From NCBI RefSeq assembly GCF_000182745.2, contig NC_016027.1, positions 65,001 through 129,000 on the forward strand: a stretch of DNA of 64,000 nucleotides. The letters run 5' to 3'. The DNA is from Komagataeibacter medellinensis NBRC 3288 (GTDB taxonomy: Bacteria > Pseudomonadota > Alphaproteobacteria > Acetobacterales > Acetobacteraceae). The translations under genes were made by a program, and so were the position numbers. Shown in pieces: positions 19,426-27,979 of the stretch; position 1 is the first letter of the stretch, and every line of letters starts with the position of its first letter. The notes beneath the pieces were generated by a model, which saw only the letters and a list, made by a program, of their open reading frames with translations, did not search any database and was not told the origin of the DNA.

Positions 19426-20316
19426 TTACTGGCCGGGCGACCTTACGAAGCGGATGATGGTATTGCCGTATGGCGCAAAACCGGTAATGGAAATGCCATC
19501 GGCTTCTTCCACATACGTGACACCGTTGCGGTCCAGCAGGTCGCGCAGGAGCAACAGGTCTGGCACGATGACTTCCATGGCGATACAGGCCGCATCTGCC
19601 GGGGCAATCATGGGTTCATCGGGCAGGCCGATCTCGCGGCTCCACTGGCCCGGCGGCCTGATGTGTATGTGGCCACGGCCGGTTTCTATCCGGTACCCGG
19701 TATCGGTCCGGTGTGTGGTAGCGTTACCGAATATCCGGCGGAAACGGTCGGCCAGCCTGTCCGGATCCACTGCGGCGTATGTATGGCTGGCAAAACCCGT
19801 GGCCCCGTTGGGGTGCTGCATCCATTGCGGCACCCAGATCAGTTCCGGTCGGTGCTGCTGGCACAGGAAATTGGAAGCGCGCGGAAGGGCCGGATCATAA
19901 AAAATTTCCAGCGAGACTACGGCTTCATCCCAGTCATGCCCCGGTATCCTGACCCTGCGTCGGAAATCGACACGTCCCTGGCAGGGCAGGCCGTTGGCCT
20001 CAAGCCGCCTGCGGTCTGCCGCTGCATCTTCACTGTAAAGTGCCGCAAGTGTTATGCCTTCGCGTTCGGACAAAGCCTGCGCCATGTGCCGCCCGAAGGC
20101 AAAGCTGCCAATGGCGTGTGAATCCAGCAGGCTGGTATCATGAATGCTCATGATCTCGATGGCGGAGCGCGGAAACATCACAAGACTTGTACTGGTGCCC
20201 CACGGGTGGTAGCCGGTCGGTGCGGTATTGAAACCAAGGGCACGGAAACTGGCTGCTGTTGTCTCGATATCGTTTACGACAACAAGTGGATGATCGATAT
20301 GCAGGGCAGCGGTCAT
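19426..20316 (-). CDS. VOC-superfamily protein (glyoxalase_3 type)
   Basis: 296 residues made of two VOC-type halves: 'IDHPLVVVNDIETTAASFRA' at the N terminus and 'IIRFVRSPGQ' at the end. 'TSLVMFPRSAIEIMSI' and 'GFASHTYAAVDPDRLADRF' mark the paired beta-alpha-beta modules. VOC enzymes bind a metal with His/Glu residues and include lyases, dioxygenases and isomerases. The length and N-terminal motif fit the glyoxalase-like PF13468 group. It lies 14 bp after the serine-acetyltransferase-like gene, so it is translated in the same operon. No specific reaction can be assigned. Confidence 0.8.
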   Translation of the reverse strand: MTAALHIDHPLVVVNDIETTAASFRALGFNTAPTGYHPWGTSTSLVMFPRSAIEIMSIHDTSLLDSHAIGSFAFGRHMAQALSEREGITLAALYSEDAAADRRRLEANGLPCQGRVDFRRRVRIPGHDWDEAVVSLEIFYDPALPRASNFLCQQHRPELIWVPQWMQHPNGATGFASHTYAAVDPDRLADRFRRIFGNATTHRTDTGYRIETGRGHIHIRPPGQWSREIGLPDEPMIAPADAACIAMEVIVPDLLLLRDLLDRNGVTYVEEADGISITGFAPYGNTIIRFVRSPGQ

Positions 20317-20329
20317 GTTGTGGCAGACC

Positions 20330-21067
20330 TCAATCTTGTTCCGGTTTCATTCCGAATGGATGGACGTATCCTGTTTTCAATGCAGCCGGATTGCCCGCAA
20401 CCAACCGCCATGGCGGAACCGCGTGCAGGACCACACTGCCGGCAGCCACAATGGCGCCGCGCCCGATCGTGATATTGCCCAGAATGATCGCACCCGCGCC
20501 GATCACGGCGCCTGGTCCGATCTTGGGGTGTCGGTCGCCTTCTTCCATCAGGGTGCTCCCCAATGTCACGCCGTGCCATAACGAGACGTCATCTCCAATA
20601 GTGGCGGTTTCTCCGATTACCGTGCCCACGGCGTGGTCAAGGAATATGCGGCGGCCAAATCGGGCGGCGGGATGGATGTCACATCCTGTTGTGTAAAGCG
20701 ATGCCTTGAGCGCCTGGGCCAGTTCCTGCCGGTTCTCCTGCCATAAGGCGTGAATGGCCCGATGCGCGAACAGGGCATGGAACCCCCGGCCACCAATCCA
20801 GGTGGCGACCAGCCCCCCTTCCTCCAGGTTGCGCCCGGCTATGGCGGTCAGATCCTCCATGACCAGTTCCGCCAGATTGCTATTGCGGCTGAACAAATCG
20901 TGCAGGACTGACTGCCATGTCTGTGCATTCAGCCATACGGGTTGGGTAAAAGCGGCAAGACGTGCGGCCAGTCCCGCAGGCAGTGTAATGATGGCGCCCC
21001 CCGCGCCGCACAGGGCCGGTTCGGCCCGGCCCAGCGTATTGCACAGTGTGTCCCATGCCGTGGTCAT
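20330..21067 (-). CDS. Serine O-acetyltransferase-like protein (CysE family)
   Basis: 245 residues. The N-terminal helical SAT domain ('LFSRNSNLAELVMEDLTAI') is followed by left-handed beta-helix hexapeptide repeats: 'DIHPAARFGRRIFLDHAVGT', 'VIGETATIGDDVSLWHGVTL' and 'VIGAGAIILGNITIGRGAIV'. The catalytic Asp-His pair is in 'LDHAVG' and a second His in 'WHGVTLG'. The family makes O-acetylserine from serine and acetyl-CoA. The usual 'YHGVTLGGTS' is altered here to 'WHGVTLGSTL', and the gene sits in a catabolic operon, not beside a cysteine synthase. It may therefore acetylate another hydroxy or amino compound. Confidence 0.85.
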   Translation of the reverse strand: MTTAWDTLCNTLGRAEPALCGAGGAIITLPAGLAARLAAFTQPVWLNAQTWQSVLHDLFSRNSNLAELVMEDLTAIAGRNLEEGGLVATWIGGRGFHALFAHRAIHALWQENRQELAQALKASLYTTGCDIHPAARFGRRIFLDHAVGTVIGETATIGDDVSLWHGVTLGSTLMEEGDRHPKIGPGAVIGAGAIILGNITIGRGAIVAAGSVVLHAVPPWRLVAGNPAALKTGYVHPFGMKPEQD

Positions 21068-21072
21068 TTACA

Positions 21073-21954
21073 TCAGGCCGGCTGTGTTTCAGAACTGCCG
21101 ACGCGTGTAAAATCGGCGCTGTCGGGACAGGTCTTGCGGCAGGCATTCCACAGACGTTCGACTTCGGTGCTGAGCGGCAGGCTGGCATGGACATCCCGGG
21201 CCAGGCTGAGTGCAAGTGCCACATCCTTGCGCATGAGGCCCGCGCTGAAGCCGCTGTCAAAACTGTCATTCAGAACCCAGCGCGGGAATGTGTTCTCGCT
21301 CACGGCGCTGCGCCCGGTTGATGCGTTGATGACCTTCAGCAGGTCACCCGCCTGCACGCCGGCTGCCTGTCCCAGACGCAGCGCTTCAGCGGCGGTAAGC
21401 ATATGGGCGGCCACAAGCATGTTGTTGACCAGCTTGGCTACATTGCCAGCGCCACTGGAACCTACATGCAGCACGCGCGCGGCCAGAACGTCGGTTACGG
21501 TGCGTACATCGGCCAGATCTGCGTCCGTGCCCCCCACCATCATGGTCAGCTTGCCGTCGCGTGCGCCGGTCGCCCCTCCACTGACCGGCGCATCCAGCCA
21601 GCCATGGCCTGCCCTGCGCATCAGGGTCGCAATATGCCGGGTGGTGCCGGGGCTTACGGTGGAGGTGTCGATAACAATGGCGCGTCTGTCCGTGCGCGCC
21701 AGAAGGCCATCGGGTTGCAGGAATACCTTTTCCACCACGGAATCATTGGGCAGAGAGGCGATGATGATGTCCGCATCCTGCAGCAGGCCGGTAAGATCGT
21801 GCGTGCAGGGCACGTTTTCCTGCACGGCCAAGGCAACGCGCTCACTGCTTACGTCAAACCCGGTGATGTCAAACTGTCTGTGAGCCAGAAGTGCCGCCAT
21901 GGGCAGGCCCATATTGCCCAGGCCAACAACAGCTATTTTGGGGGACTGTGCCAT
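21073..21954 (-). CDS. 3-hydroxyisobutyrate dehydrogenase-family oxidoreductase
   Basis: 293 residues of the beta-hydroxyacid dehydrogenase family. The N-terminal Rossmann motif is GLGNMG (11-16), the substrate-binding signature is 'DAPVSGGATGA' (121-131), and the catalytic Lys174 is in 'GNVAKLVNNML'. Members oxidise 3-hydroxyisobutyrate, tartronate semialdehyde or related acids with NAD(P). It is the first gene of the seven-gene minus-strand operon ending with the M20 peptidase at 14553. The 3' neighbour starts six bases after its stop. Substrate unknown. Confidence 0.9.
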   Translation of the reverse strand: MAQSPKIAVVGLGNMGLPMAALLAHRQFDITGFDVSSERVALAVQENVPCTHDLTGLLQDADIIIASLPNDSVVEKVFLQPDGLLARTDRRAIVIDTSTVSPGTTRHIATLMRRAGHGWLDAPVSGGATGARDGKLTMMVGGTDADLADVRTVTDVLAARVLHVGSSGAGNVAKLVNNMLVAAHMLTAAEALRLGQAAGVQAGDLLKVINASTGRSAVSENTFPRWVLNDSFDSGFSAGLMRKDVALALSLARDVHASLPLSTEVERLWNACRKTCPDSADFTRVGSSETQPA

Positions 21955-22097
21955 TACATGTTCCGGACTGTAAAAATAAATCTATTGTTCCTGTTATTTG
22001 CAGGACATTTACTTAAAAAAATCGTGTCATCATTACGAATAACAAACAAGTATTGTTTTGCGATGGGGTGTTGCCCAATCCACAACGCAGGGTCACG
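21955..22097 (-). promoter_or_regulatory. Promoter region of the HIBADH-to-M20 operon
   Basis: 143 bp of AT-rich DNA between the LysR gene and the first operon gene. It contains 'atcattacgaat' (22029-22040), a 12-mer also found upstream of the TonB-receptor gene at 45807-45818, and an A/T-rich inverted pattern 'aacaaacaagtattgtttt' compatible with a LysR-type site. This is the likely target of the adjacent LysR regulator. No experimental support. Confidence 0.4.
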
Positions 22098-23024
22098 TCA
22101 TGAGGGATCGGGCTGGAATGCACGCACGCGGCTTGAGATGATGTCCAGCAGATGTTCCATGGGCATGGACAGCCGCCGCTGGCTGCGTATGATCAGGTGG
22201 GCGCTGGCCTCGCCTGCAAAAGGCTCGGCTAGGGGAACCGCTGCCAGTTCTCCCGTTGTCAGTTCATGAAATACGGTAAAGGGCGGCAGAAAAGTTACGG
22301 CAACCCCTGACAGGGCCAGCCGCCGGAGCATATCCAGCGTTGCACACTGTATGCTTGGTACGAGCAGTACCCCGCTGCTGGCCTCGACCCGACGCAGAAG
22401 GGCGCGGATACCATAGGAATCGGTTGGCAGCGCCAGGGGTATGTCAACCAGATCCTTCAGGTGCACCTGGCTGACCTGGGCCAGCGGGTGGGAAGGCTGC
22501 ATGATGGCATGCAACGACTGGCGCGCACTGACAACCGACTGGATACCCACCATGCGGGGCGGGTCATAGGCCAGCCCGATATCCACCCGGCCTTCAAGCA
22601 CCGCATCGACAATTTCCATCGTACCGGCTTGTATCAGATGGAAAGTGCTTTCCTTGTGCGCCTGCACGAAGGGAACAAGGGCGTTTTCGATCAGGTCGCC
22701 ATTGAAGCCTTCGCCACAGGCGATACGGATGGCGCCATCCTGCAGGCCCCGCAGGCGGCGCAGGTAATTGAGAAAACGCTCGCCATCCTCAATCTGCATG
22801 CGGGCGTAATCGGCCAGTGCGGCCCCGGCCTGTGTTGGCACCACGCCGCGGGGCTTGCGTTCGAGCAGCGGCGTGCCGCAGCGCACCTCGAACTCTCCGA
22901 TCTGTCGACTGATGGCCGATGCCGCGATATTAAGTTTGTCTGCAGCCCCGCGGATGGACCCCTCGGTTACAACGGTCAGAAAATAGCGCAGCAGTCGCGT
23001 ATCGATATCCCATGTTGTTACCAT
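22098..23024 (-). CDS. LysR-family transcriptional regulator
   Basis: 308 residues from the ATG at 23024; an upstream ATG at 23111 adds 29 residues not typical of the family. The N-terminal winged helix shows 'LRYFLTVVTEGSIRGAADKL' and 'AASAISRQIGEFEVRCGTPL', followed by the substrate-binding domain with 'IRIACGEGFNGDLIENAL' and 'VAVTFLPPFTVFHEL'. It follows an M20 amidohydrolase gene by about 100 bp and precedes the HIBADH-led operon. It probably senses a metabolite of one of these and activates the downstream operon. A close paralogue, now frameshifted, lies at 33744-34730. Confidence 0.9.
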   Translation of the reverse strand: MVTTWDIDTRLLRYFLTVVTEGSIRGAADKLNIAASAISRQIGEFEVRCGTPLLERKPRGVVPTQAGAALADYARMQIEDGERFLNYLRRLRGLQDGAIRIACGEGFNGDLIENALVPFVQAHKESTFHLIQAGTMEIVDAVLEGRVDIGLAYDPPRMVGIQSVVSARQSLHAIMQPSHPLAQVSQVHLKDLVDIPLALPTDSYGIRALLRRVEASSGVLLVPSIQCATLDMLRRLALSGVAVTFLPPFTVFHELTTGELAAVPLAEPFAGEASAHLIIRSQRRLSMPMEHLLDIISSRVRAFQPDPS

Positions 23025-23124
23025 GGTCTGTGTCCACTCTTTTGGCCGGGGCCGTGTTGTTTCAGGTTGCGGGCATGGCATGGCATGGATGCGGGAACCG
23101 TGCCGTGGCATGCCTGTCAGGCGC

Positions 23125-24549
23125 TTACCGGTCCTGAATGGGGGGTGTTACATTATCAGGCAGTGGGCAGACATAGGGTTCGCGTGCCAGATGGTCCGCA
23201 TGGAATGCCTTGATACGTTCCAGCAGGGCCGGGTCCATCAATACATCGCGCGCGGTCGCGGCCATCGCCTTGGCCACATGGATCATGCCCTTGTGGGCGA
23301 TACCGCTTTTGCCCTGCGCGGTCATCTGCCAGGAATGGAGTTGGGTACCAATGGCGCTGGTTGCTCCCCATGCCTGCACCGTGGGCACCGCCCAACTCAC
23401 ATCGCCAACATCTGTGGAACCGAAGGGCGGCGGCACAAACCCCATGGGGGATATCTGGTCACATAACGGCGTGTCATCACGCGGGGGCAAGCCCACGGCA
23501 AGATAGGCGGAACGGATATCCGCCGGTGTCAGCGTCTTCTGTATTTCACGCGCGAAATCGTAATCTTCCTTGTCATATTGCGGCGGTCCCAGACGGACAA
23601 GGCTGGCGTACATCGCATCTTCCAGCGGGGCATTGCCCAGTAGGTTGGATACGGCACTGACCACGCTTTCCTCCACGCGGGTTTCCGTCATCATCGCGGC
23701 GCCGTGGGCTATTTTCCGGACCCGTTCCGCCAGGCTGCGCAGTTCTGCTAGGTTATCGGCGCGTACCAGGTAGCGTATGGTTACCTTTGACTGCACAACA
23801 TTGGGCGCTTCACCGCCCGCATCCAGATAGGCATAGTGCACGCGTGCCGTGCTTGGCATGTGTTCACGCAGGTAATTGGTGCCGATATTGAGCAGTTCCG
23901 CCGCATCCAGCGCCGAACGGCCCAGATGGGGGGCCGCCGCTGCGTGTGACGAACGGCCATGAAACGTGAAATCGATGCGCATGTTGGCCAGGGAGGCCGG
24001 GTAGAACACGCCAGCCATGGAACCGGGATGCCACGACACCGCGAAATCCACATCACTGAATACACCATCGCGCACCATGTAGGTCTTGGCGGCGCCGCCT
24101 TCTTCTGCCGGACAGCCATAATAGCGCACCCGTCCGGCAATGCCGTTTTCGGCCATCCAGTTCTTAAGCGCCGTTGCCGCCAGCATGGCGGCCCCTCCAA
24201 GCAAATTGTGGCCACAGGCATGCCCGTTGCCATTGCCCGGCAGTGGGCTGCAGGTGGCAACGCCGGCTTGCTGGCTCAGGCCGGGCAGGGCATCGAATTC
24301 ACCTAGAAAGGCAATAACCGGGCCATCTTCGCCTGCTTCCCCCATGACAGAGGTGGGAATGCCCGCCAGGTTACGCGTGATGCGGAAGCCGGACCGCTCC
24401 AGCATGTCCTGCTGCGTATCAACGGACCTGTATTCATCATAGGCCAGTTCTGGCGTTTCCCAGATACGGTCGGCGAAGGAGGAAAAGTCTTTGCCCAGGG
24501 CATCGACATTGCTCCAGATTTGATCAGCGTTTTTCATTATCCATTCCAA
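23125..24549 (-). CDS. M20 amidohydrolase, AbgB-like
   Basis: 474 residues. Metal-binding motif 'GNGHACGHNLLG' (about 105-116) and the Glu pair in 'PAEEGGA' are those of the M20D aminoacylase branch. The dimerisation domain 'FTFHGRSSHAAAAPHLGRSA' follows. The long C-terminal stretch with 'GSTDVGDVSWAVPTVQAW' resembles the AbgB subunit of p-aminobenzoyl-glutamate hydrolase. It hydrolyses an amide bond on an acylated amino acid, here probably in the cytoplasm since no signal peptide is present. It lies 27 bp downstream of a CPG2-like peptidase gene. Whether it needs an AbgA partner is unclear; none is adjacent. Confidence 0.87.
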   Translation of the reverse strand: MEWIMKNADQIWSNVDALGKDFSSFADRIWETPELAYDEYRSVDTQQDMLERSGFRITRNLAGIPTSVMGEAGEDGPVIAFLGEFDALPGLSQQAGVATCSPLPGNGNGHACGHNLLGGAAMLAATALKNWMAENGIAGRVRYYGCPAEEGGAAKTYMVRDGVFSDVDFAVSWHPGSMAGVFYPASLANMRIDFTFHGRSSHAAAAPHLGRSALDAAELLNIGTNYLREHMPSTARVHYAYLDAGGEAPNVVQSKVTIRYLVRADNLAELRSLAERVRKIAHGAAMMTETRVEESVVSAVSNLLGNAPLEDAMYASLVRLGPPQYDKEDYDFAREIQKTLTPADIRSAYLAVGLPPRDDTPLCDQISPMGFVPPPFGSTDVGDVSWAVPTVQAWGATSAIGTQLHSWQMTAQGKSGIAHKGMIHVAKAMAATARDVLMDPALLERIKAFHADHLAREPYVCPLPDNVTPPIQDR

Positions 24550-24575
24550 GAAAAATATGAAGTGGGATCTTGTGC

Positions 24576-25697
24576 TCAGGCCAGTGTGGCAAGCAGGTCA
24601 CGAAAGAGCAGGGTGCGTGGTATGAGCGATGGGATGCGTATATGTTCGTGCAGCGTGTGCGCGCCCGCACCGATCGGACCCAGCCCATCAAGGGTGGGTA
24701 CACCCATGGCCGCGGTGAAATTCCCGTCGCTTCCCCCGCCCGAGGACACATCGCGCAGTTCGATGCCATAACGCCCCGCCAGTTGCGCCGCGTGGCTGAA
24801 CAGGGCCGTGATGGCAGCGTCTTTGCTGTAGCCCGGCCGGTTGATGCCGCCGGTGATGGTAACCTGTGTTTCGGGGTTATGTGGTGCGGCGGCCAGAATG
24901 CGGTTGACGGTGGGCAGGCCGGTGGCGCTGTCGGGCATACGCATGTCAATTTCAGCCACCGCCGTTTCGGGCACGACATTGGCACCCGTTCCCCCCTGAA
25001 TCAGGCCGACATTGATGGTGATGTCCTGCGCGTAATCGGTCATGGCTTCAAGGTCGAGTATCTGCCGGGCCAGTTCCTTTATGGCGCTCTGACCCTGGGC
25101 ATGATGCGTGCCGGCATGGGCGGGCCTGCCGGTGACCTGCATGGTAAAGCGCGCGGTGCCCTTGCGGCCGGTCACGATTTCGCCCCCGGGGCGGGCAGGT
25201 TCGGTTACCAGCGCATAACGTGCGCCGCGAGCCAGTTCTTCAATAAGGGGGCGGGACGAGATGCTGCCGATTTCCTCATCCGATACGAAAAGCTGCCTTA
25301 CCGGTAACGGCATTGACTGCCCCCTGCGCACAAGGCTGCACAGGGCCGCCAGCGCCATCACGGCACCACTCTTCATGTCATAGATACCCGGACCATAAGC
25401 CAGATCCCCCGCCACCCTGAAAGGCAGCTTGTGCGTTATCGTGCCTGGCGGGTGAACGGTATCCAGATGGCTCAGGACAAGTATGCCTGGTCTGGTCAGG
25501 TCATCACCGGGAGCATGGACAAGGACATGGTCGCCATAGCCGTGGGTGCCGGGGTAACGTCTGGATTGCAGGCCGCCAGTCCGTGCCGTGGCCTGTGCCC
25601 GGTCCATCATGTGGTTGACGGCGGCGGTGCAGTCAGTTGGGCTTTCTATTTCCACCCATGAACGTATTTCGTTCAGGAGTGTGTGTTCCTCGATCAT
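24576..25697 (-). CDS. M20 peptidase, carboxypeptidase G2-like
   Basis: 373 residues from the ATG at 25697. Metal ligands lie in 'LSHLDTVHPPGT' (H78, D80 region), 'YGPGIYDMKSG' (D107) and 'SDEEIGS' (E141/E142); a late ligand His is in 'GAHTLHEHIRI'. This is the arrangement of glutamate carboxypeptidase CPG2, which releases C-terminal Glu from folates and N-acyl glutamates. It is paired with an AbgB-like amidohydrolase, a permease and an Lrp regulator in one minus-strand run. That fits scavenging of acylated amino acids. A longer start at 25784 is possible but lacks a clear ribosome site. Confidence 0.87.
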   Translation of the reverse strand: MIEEHTLLNEIRSWVEIESPTDCTAAVNHMMDRAQATARTGGLQSRRYPGTHGYGDHVLVHAPGDDLTRPGILVLSHLDTVHPPGTITHKLPFRVAGDLAYGPGIYDMKSGAVMALAALCSLVRRGQSMPLPVRQLFVSDEEIGSISSRPLIEELARGARYALVTEPARPGGEIVTGRKGTARFTMQVTGRPAHAGTHHAQGQSAIKELARQILDLEAMTDYAQDITINVGLIQGGTGANVVPETAVAEIDMRMPDSATGLPTVNRILAAAPHNPETQVTITGGINRPGYSKDAAITALFSHAAQLAGRYGIELRDVSSGGGSDGNFTAAMGVPTLDGLGPIGAGAHTLHEHIRIPSLIPRTLLFRDLLATLA

Positions 25698-25804
25698 GTC
25701 TGTAACCTGCCTGCGGGAATCACGCGCCATGGCGGCAAGGGCGCATCTCGTTATTTTGCAGTAATATACCAACGGGGATACCATGCATACGCCTTACGGG
25801 CATA

Positions 25805-26284
25805 TCATATATCGAGCGGTGCATTATCCACGACTTCTTTCATTACGAAAAACGTGCGTGTCTGGCGTACTCCTGGCAGGGCCAGGAGTTTTGAGCCATG
25901 CAGCCTGTTGAAATCTGTCATGTCTTTTACACGAATTTTCAAAAAGTAATCAAAGTCGCCTGCCACCAGATGACAGTCGAGAACAGCAGGTATTGTACGG
26001 ATTGCCTGTTCAAACGCGGCAAAGCTTTCGGGTGTGGAACGGTCAAGCACCACGCCCACCAGCACAAGGCTGCCCAGATCAAGCATTGCCGGGTCAAGCA
26101 GGGCGCGGACACTGCGTATGAAACCGGCCTTTAAAAGCATCTGGATACGACGGTGGCATGTGGCGGCACTTATGTTTGCCTTTACCGCCAGGTCGGCATT
26201 GGCCATGCGGCCATCTTTCTGTAGGAAACGCAGGATCTTGCGGTCCGCCTTGTCTAGGCTGCGTTCTTCCGTTGTTTCTTTCAT
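25805..26284 (-). CDS. Lrp/AsnC-family transcriptional regulator
   Basis: 159 residues from the ATG at 26284. The N-terminal helix-turn-helix ('LDKADRKILRFLQKDGRMAN' and 'KANISAATCHRRIQMLLKAG') is followed by the RAM ligand-binding domain ('VVLDRSTPESFAAFEQAI', 'LDCHLVAGDFDYFLKIRVKD'). Such proteins respond to amino acids. It lies between a permease gene and two M20 peptidase genes, which it probably controls. The ATG at 26338 would give an 18-residue extension with no family match. Confidence 0.9.
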   Translation of the reverse strand: MKETTEERSLDKADRKILRFLQKDGRMANADLAVKANISAATCHRRIQMLLKAGFIRSVRALLDPAMLDLGSLVLVGVVLDRSTPESFAAFEQAIRTIPAVLDCHLVAGDFDYFLKIRVKDMTDFNRLHGSKLLALPGVRQTRTFFVMKEVVDNAPLDI

Positions 26285-26348
26285 CTGTTTTATTACTCTG
26301 CACATGGGAACGGATACGGGGAAGGAATGGTGTTTCATGCGCTCCGGG

Positions 26349-27686
26349 CTACCGGTCAGCGCATGCCACGGTGGTGCGGGTGCCCGGCATGCGCCACAGG
26401 AAGATCAGGGATAGTGACGAGATGCACAACATGCCCACGACATAATAGATCCACGACAGGTTATTGCCCGTATTGGCAATCATCATGGTAAAGATTGGCT
26501 GTGCCGTGCCGCCGAATATTGTAACACCCAGCGCGTAGGACAGTCCGGTACCAAGAGTACGCACCTTCATGGGAAACATGGCGGGCAGCAGGCAGATGCA
26601 TGCGCCTGTGCTCACTGCGTGGAATGACATGAGGAACATGATCACGATTGTAAAGACGGCGGGCGTGGGATGGGCCAGCAGAAGCATGAAGGCGGGAACA
26701 AGCAGCACGCACAGCAGGAAACGGGTAACCAGCACGATACGGAACGGGCCGTAGCGGTCTGCCAGGTAACCGCCCAGCAGCGCCCCCGGGAAGCCCACTA
26801 CACCCAGCGCAATATTAATGGAGATAGAAAAAGCTGCAGGAAAATGCAGGTCATGTATGGAAAATATGGTGCCATACAAGAAGAAATACTGCGCAACGGT
26901 ATTGCCGGCTACCAGCATGATGCACAGGGCGATGCGGCCTGGCATCTGTGTTAGAAGGTGGCTGATGACCGTGCCCATGCTGTGCAGTGTCTGCCCGACA
27001 TGCAGCGTTTCATCCACGTTGCGGCGTATCCAGAACCCGACCGGTGCAATGATGGCCCCGAACAGGAAAGGCAGCCGCCAGCCCCAGCCCGCAAGCTGGG
27101 TGTTTGACAGGCATGCCCCCAGCCCGATGCCGCCAAGACCGGAGATGATCGAGCCGATATTCTGTGTAGCGATCTGCCAGCTTGCTGCCAGGCCAACCCG
27201 GTCTCTGGCCGATGATTCAACCAGGAAAGCGGTCGTGCTTCCCATCTCCCCGCCAGCAGAGAAGCCCTGTATCAGCCGCGCTAGGGTCAGCAGCAGCGGT
27301 GCCGCCAGCCCCAGCGTGGCATAACCGGGCAGCACACCGATCATCAGGCTGCCAAGCGCCATGAGCCAGATGGTCAGTGTCATCGCCTGTTTCCGGCCGT
27401 AACGGTCGGCATAGGCGCCCATCACCATCGCCCCGATGGGGCGTGAGAGAAAGCCGATTCCGAAAATGACGGTGGAAAGCAGCAGCATCAGGTGCGGGTT
27501 GCCGGTTGGGAAATAGGCCTGCGACAGGAAGGTGGAAAAAGCGGCGTATACGGTAAAATCGTAGAATTCCAGGGTGTTGCCAATTGTGGCCGCGACAATG
27601 TTGTGTGTTTTTCGCGATCTGTTGTGCAAGATGTGCTCTCCCATTGGTTCCGTGTGGGCTGACGGGTGACAGCGCTGTCGCGTCAC
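26349..27686 (-). CDS. MFS transporter, metabolite:H+ symporter type
   Basis: 445 residues with twelve probable membrane segments. 'IGNTLEFYDFTVYAAFSTFL' near the N terminus, 'GAYADRYGRKQAM' in the loop between helices 2 and 3, and 'QGFSAGGEMGSTTAFLVE' in helix 4 are signatures of the MHS branch (citrate, proline/betaine, ketoglutarate carriers). It is the first gene of a minus-strand unit with Lrp and two M20 peptidases, so it probably imports their acyl- or peptidyl-amino-acid substrate. Divergent from the amidohydrolase at 27980. Confidence 0.92.
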   Translation of the reverse strand: MTRQRCHPSAHTEPMGEHILHNRSRKTHNIVAATIGNTLEFYDFTVYAAFSTFLSQAYFPTGNPHLMLLLSTVIFGIGFLSRPIGAMVMGAYADRYGRKQAMTLTIWLMALGSLMIGVLPGYATLGLAAPLLLTLARLIQGFSAGGEMGSTTAFLVESSARDRVGLAASWQIATQNIGSIISGLGGIGLGACLSNTQLAGWGWRLPFLFGAIIAPVGFWIRRNVDETLHVGQTLHSMGTVISHLLTQMPGRIALCIMLVAGNTVAQYFFLYGTIFSIHDLHFPAAFSISINIALGVVGFPGALLGGYLADRYGPFRIVLVTRFLLCVLLVPAFMLLLAHPTPAVFTIVIMFLMSFHAVSTGACICLLPAMFPMKVRTLGTGLSYALGVTIFGGTAQPIFTMMIANTGNNLSWIYYVVGMLCISSLSLIFLWRMPGTRTTVACADR

Positions 27687-27727
27687 ATGAGGGATGGCTG
27701 CATCCCCTGGCTGCTGGAATTTATATT

Positions 27728-27809
27728 ATTGCGTAAACGATATGAGCGCAATTTTATAAGTGCCTGTTGTTGCGAGGATTGGAAAGTATCATGTTGTATG
27801 AACGCAACA
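27728..27809. promoter_or_regulatory. Candidate operator: paired TTGCG/CGCAA half-sites
   Basis: In the 293-bp divergent region between the MFS gene and the amidohydrolase gene, ATTGCG (27728-27733) faces CGCAAT (27747-27752), and TGTTGCG (27768-27774) faces CGCAACA (27803-27809). Four half-sites in 82 bp suggest a multi-dimer regulator; the neighbouring Lrp protein is the obvious candidate. Binding is inferred. Confidence 0.4.
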
Positions 27810-27979
27810 GATTATCCCCCCGTGCGGTGCAGGATGGAACGTGAGCGTGTTTATCCGTTCTGGATACGCATTTTGTGCTTATGATCACGATGAATTCCGT
27901 GGCGTACTGTGCGCCTGCCCGTGGCAGGCGTATGGGTACACACTATCTGTTACAGGCCCTGGGGCCAGATTGGTGAAGA

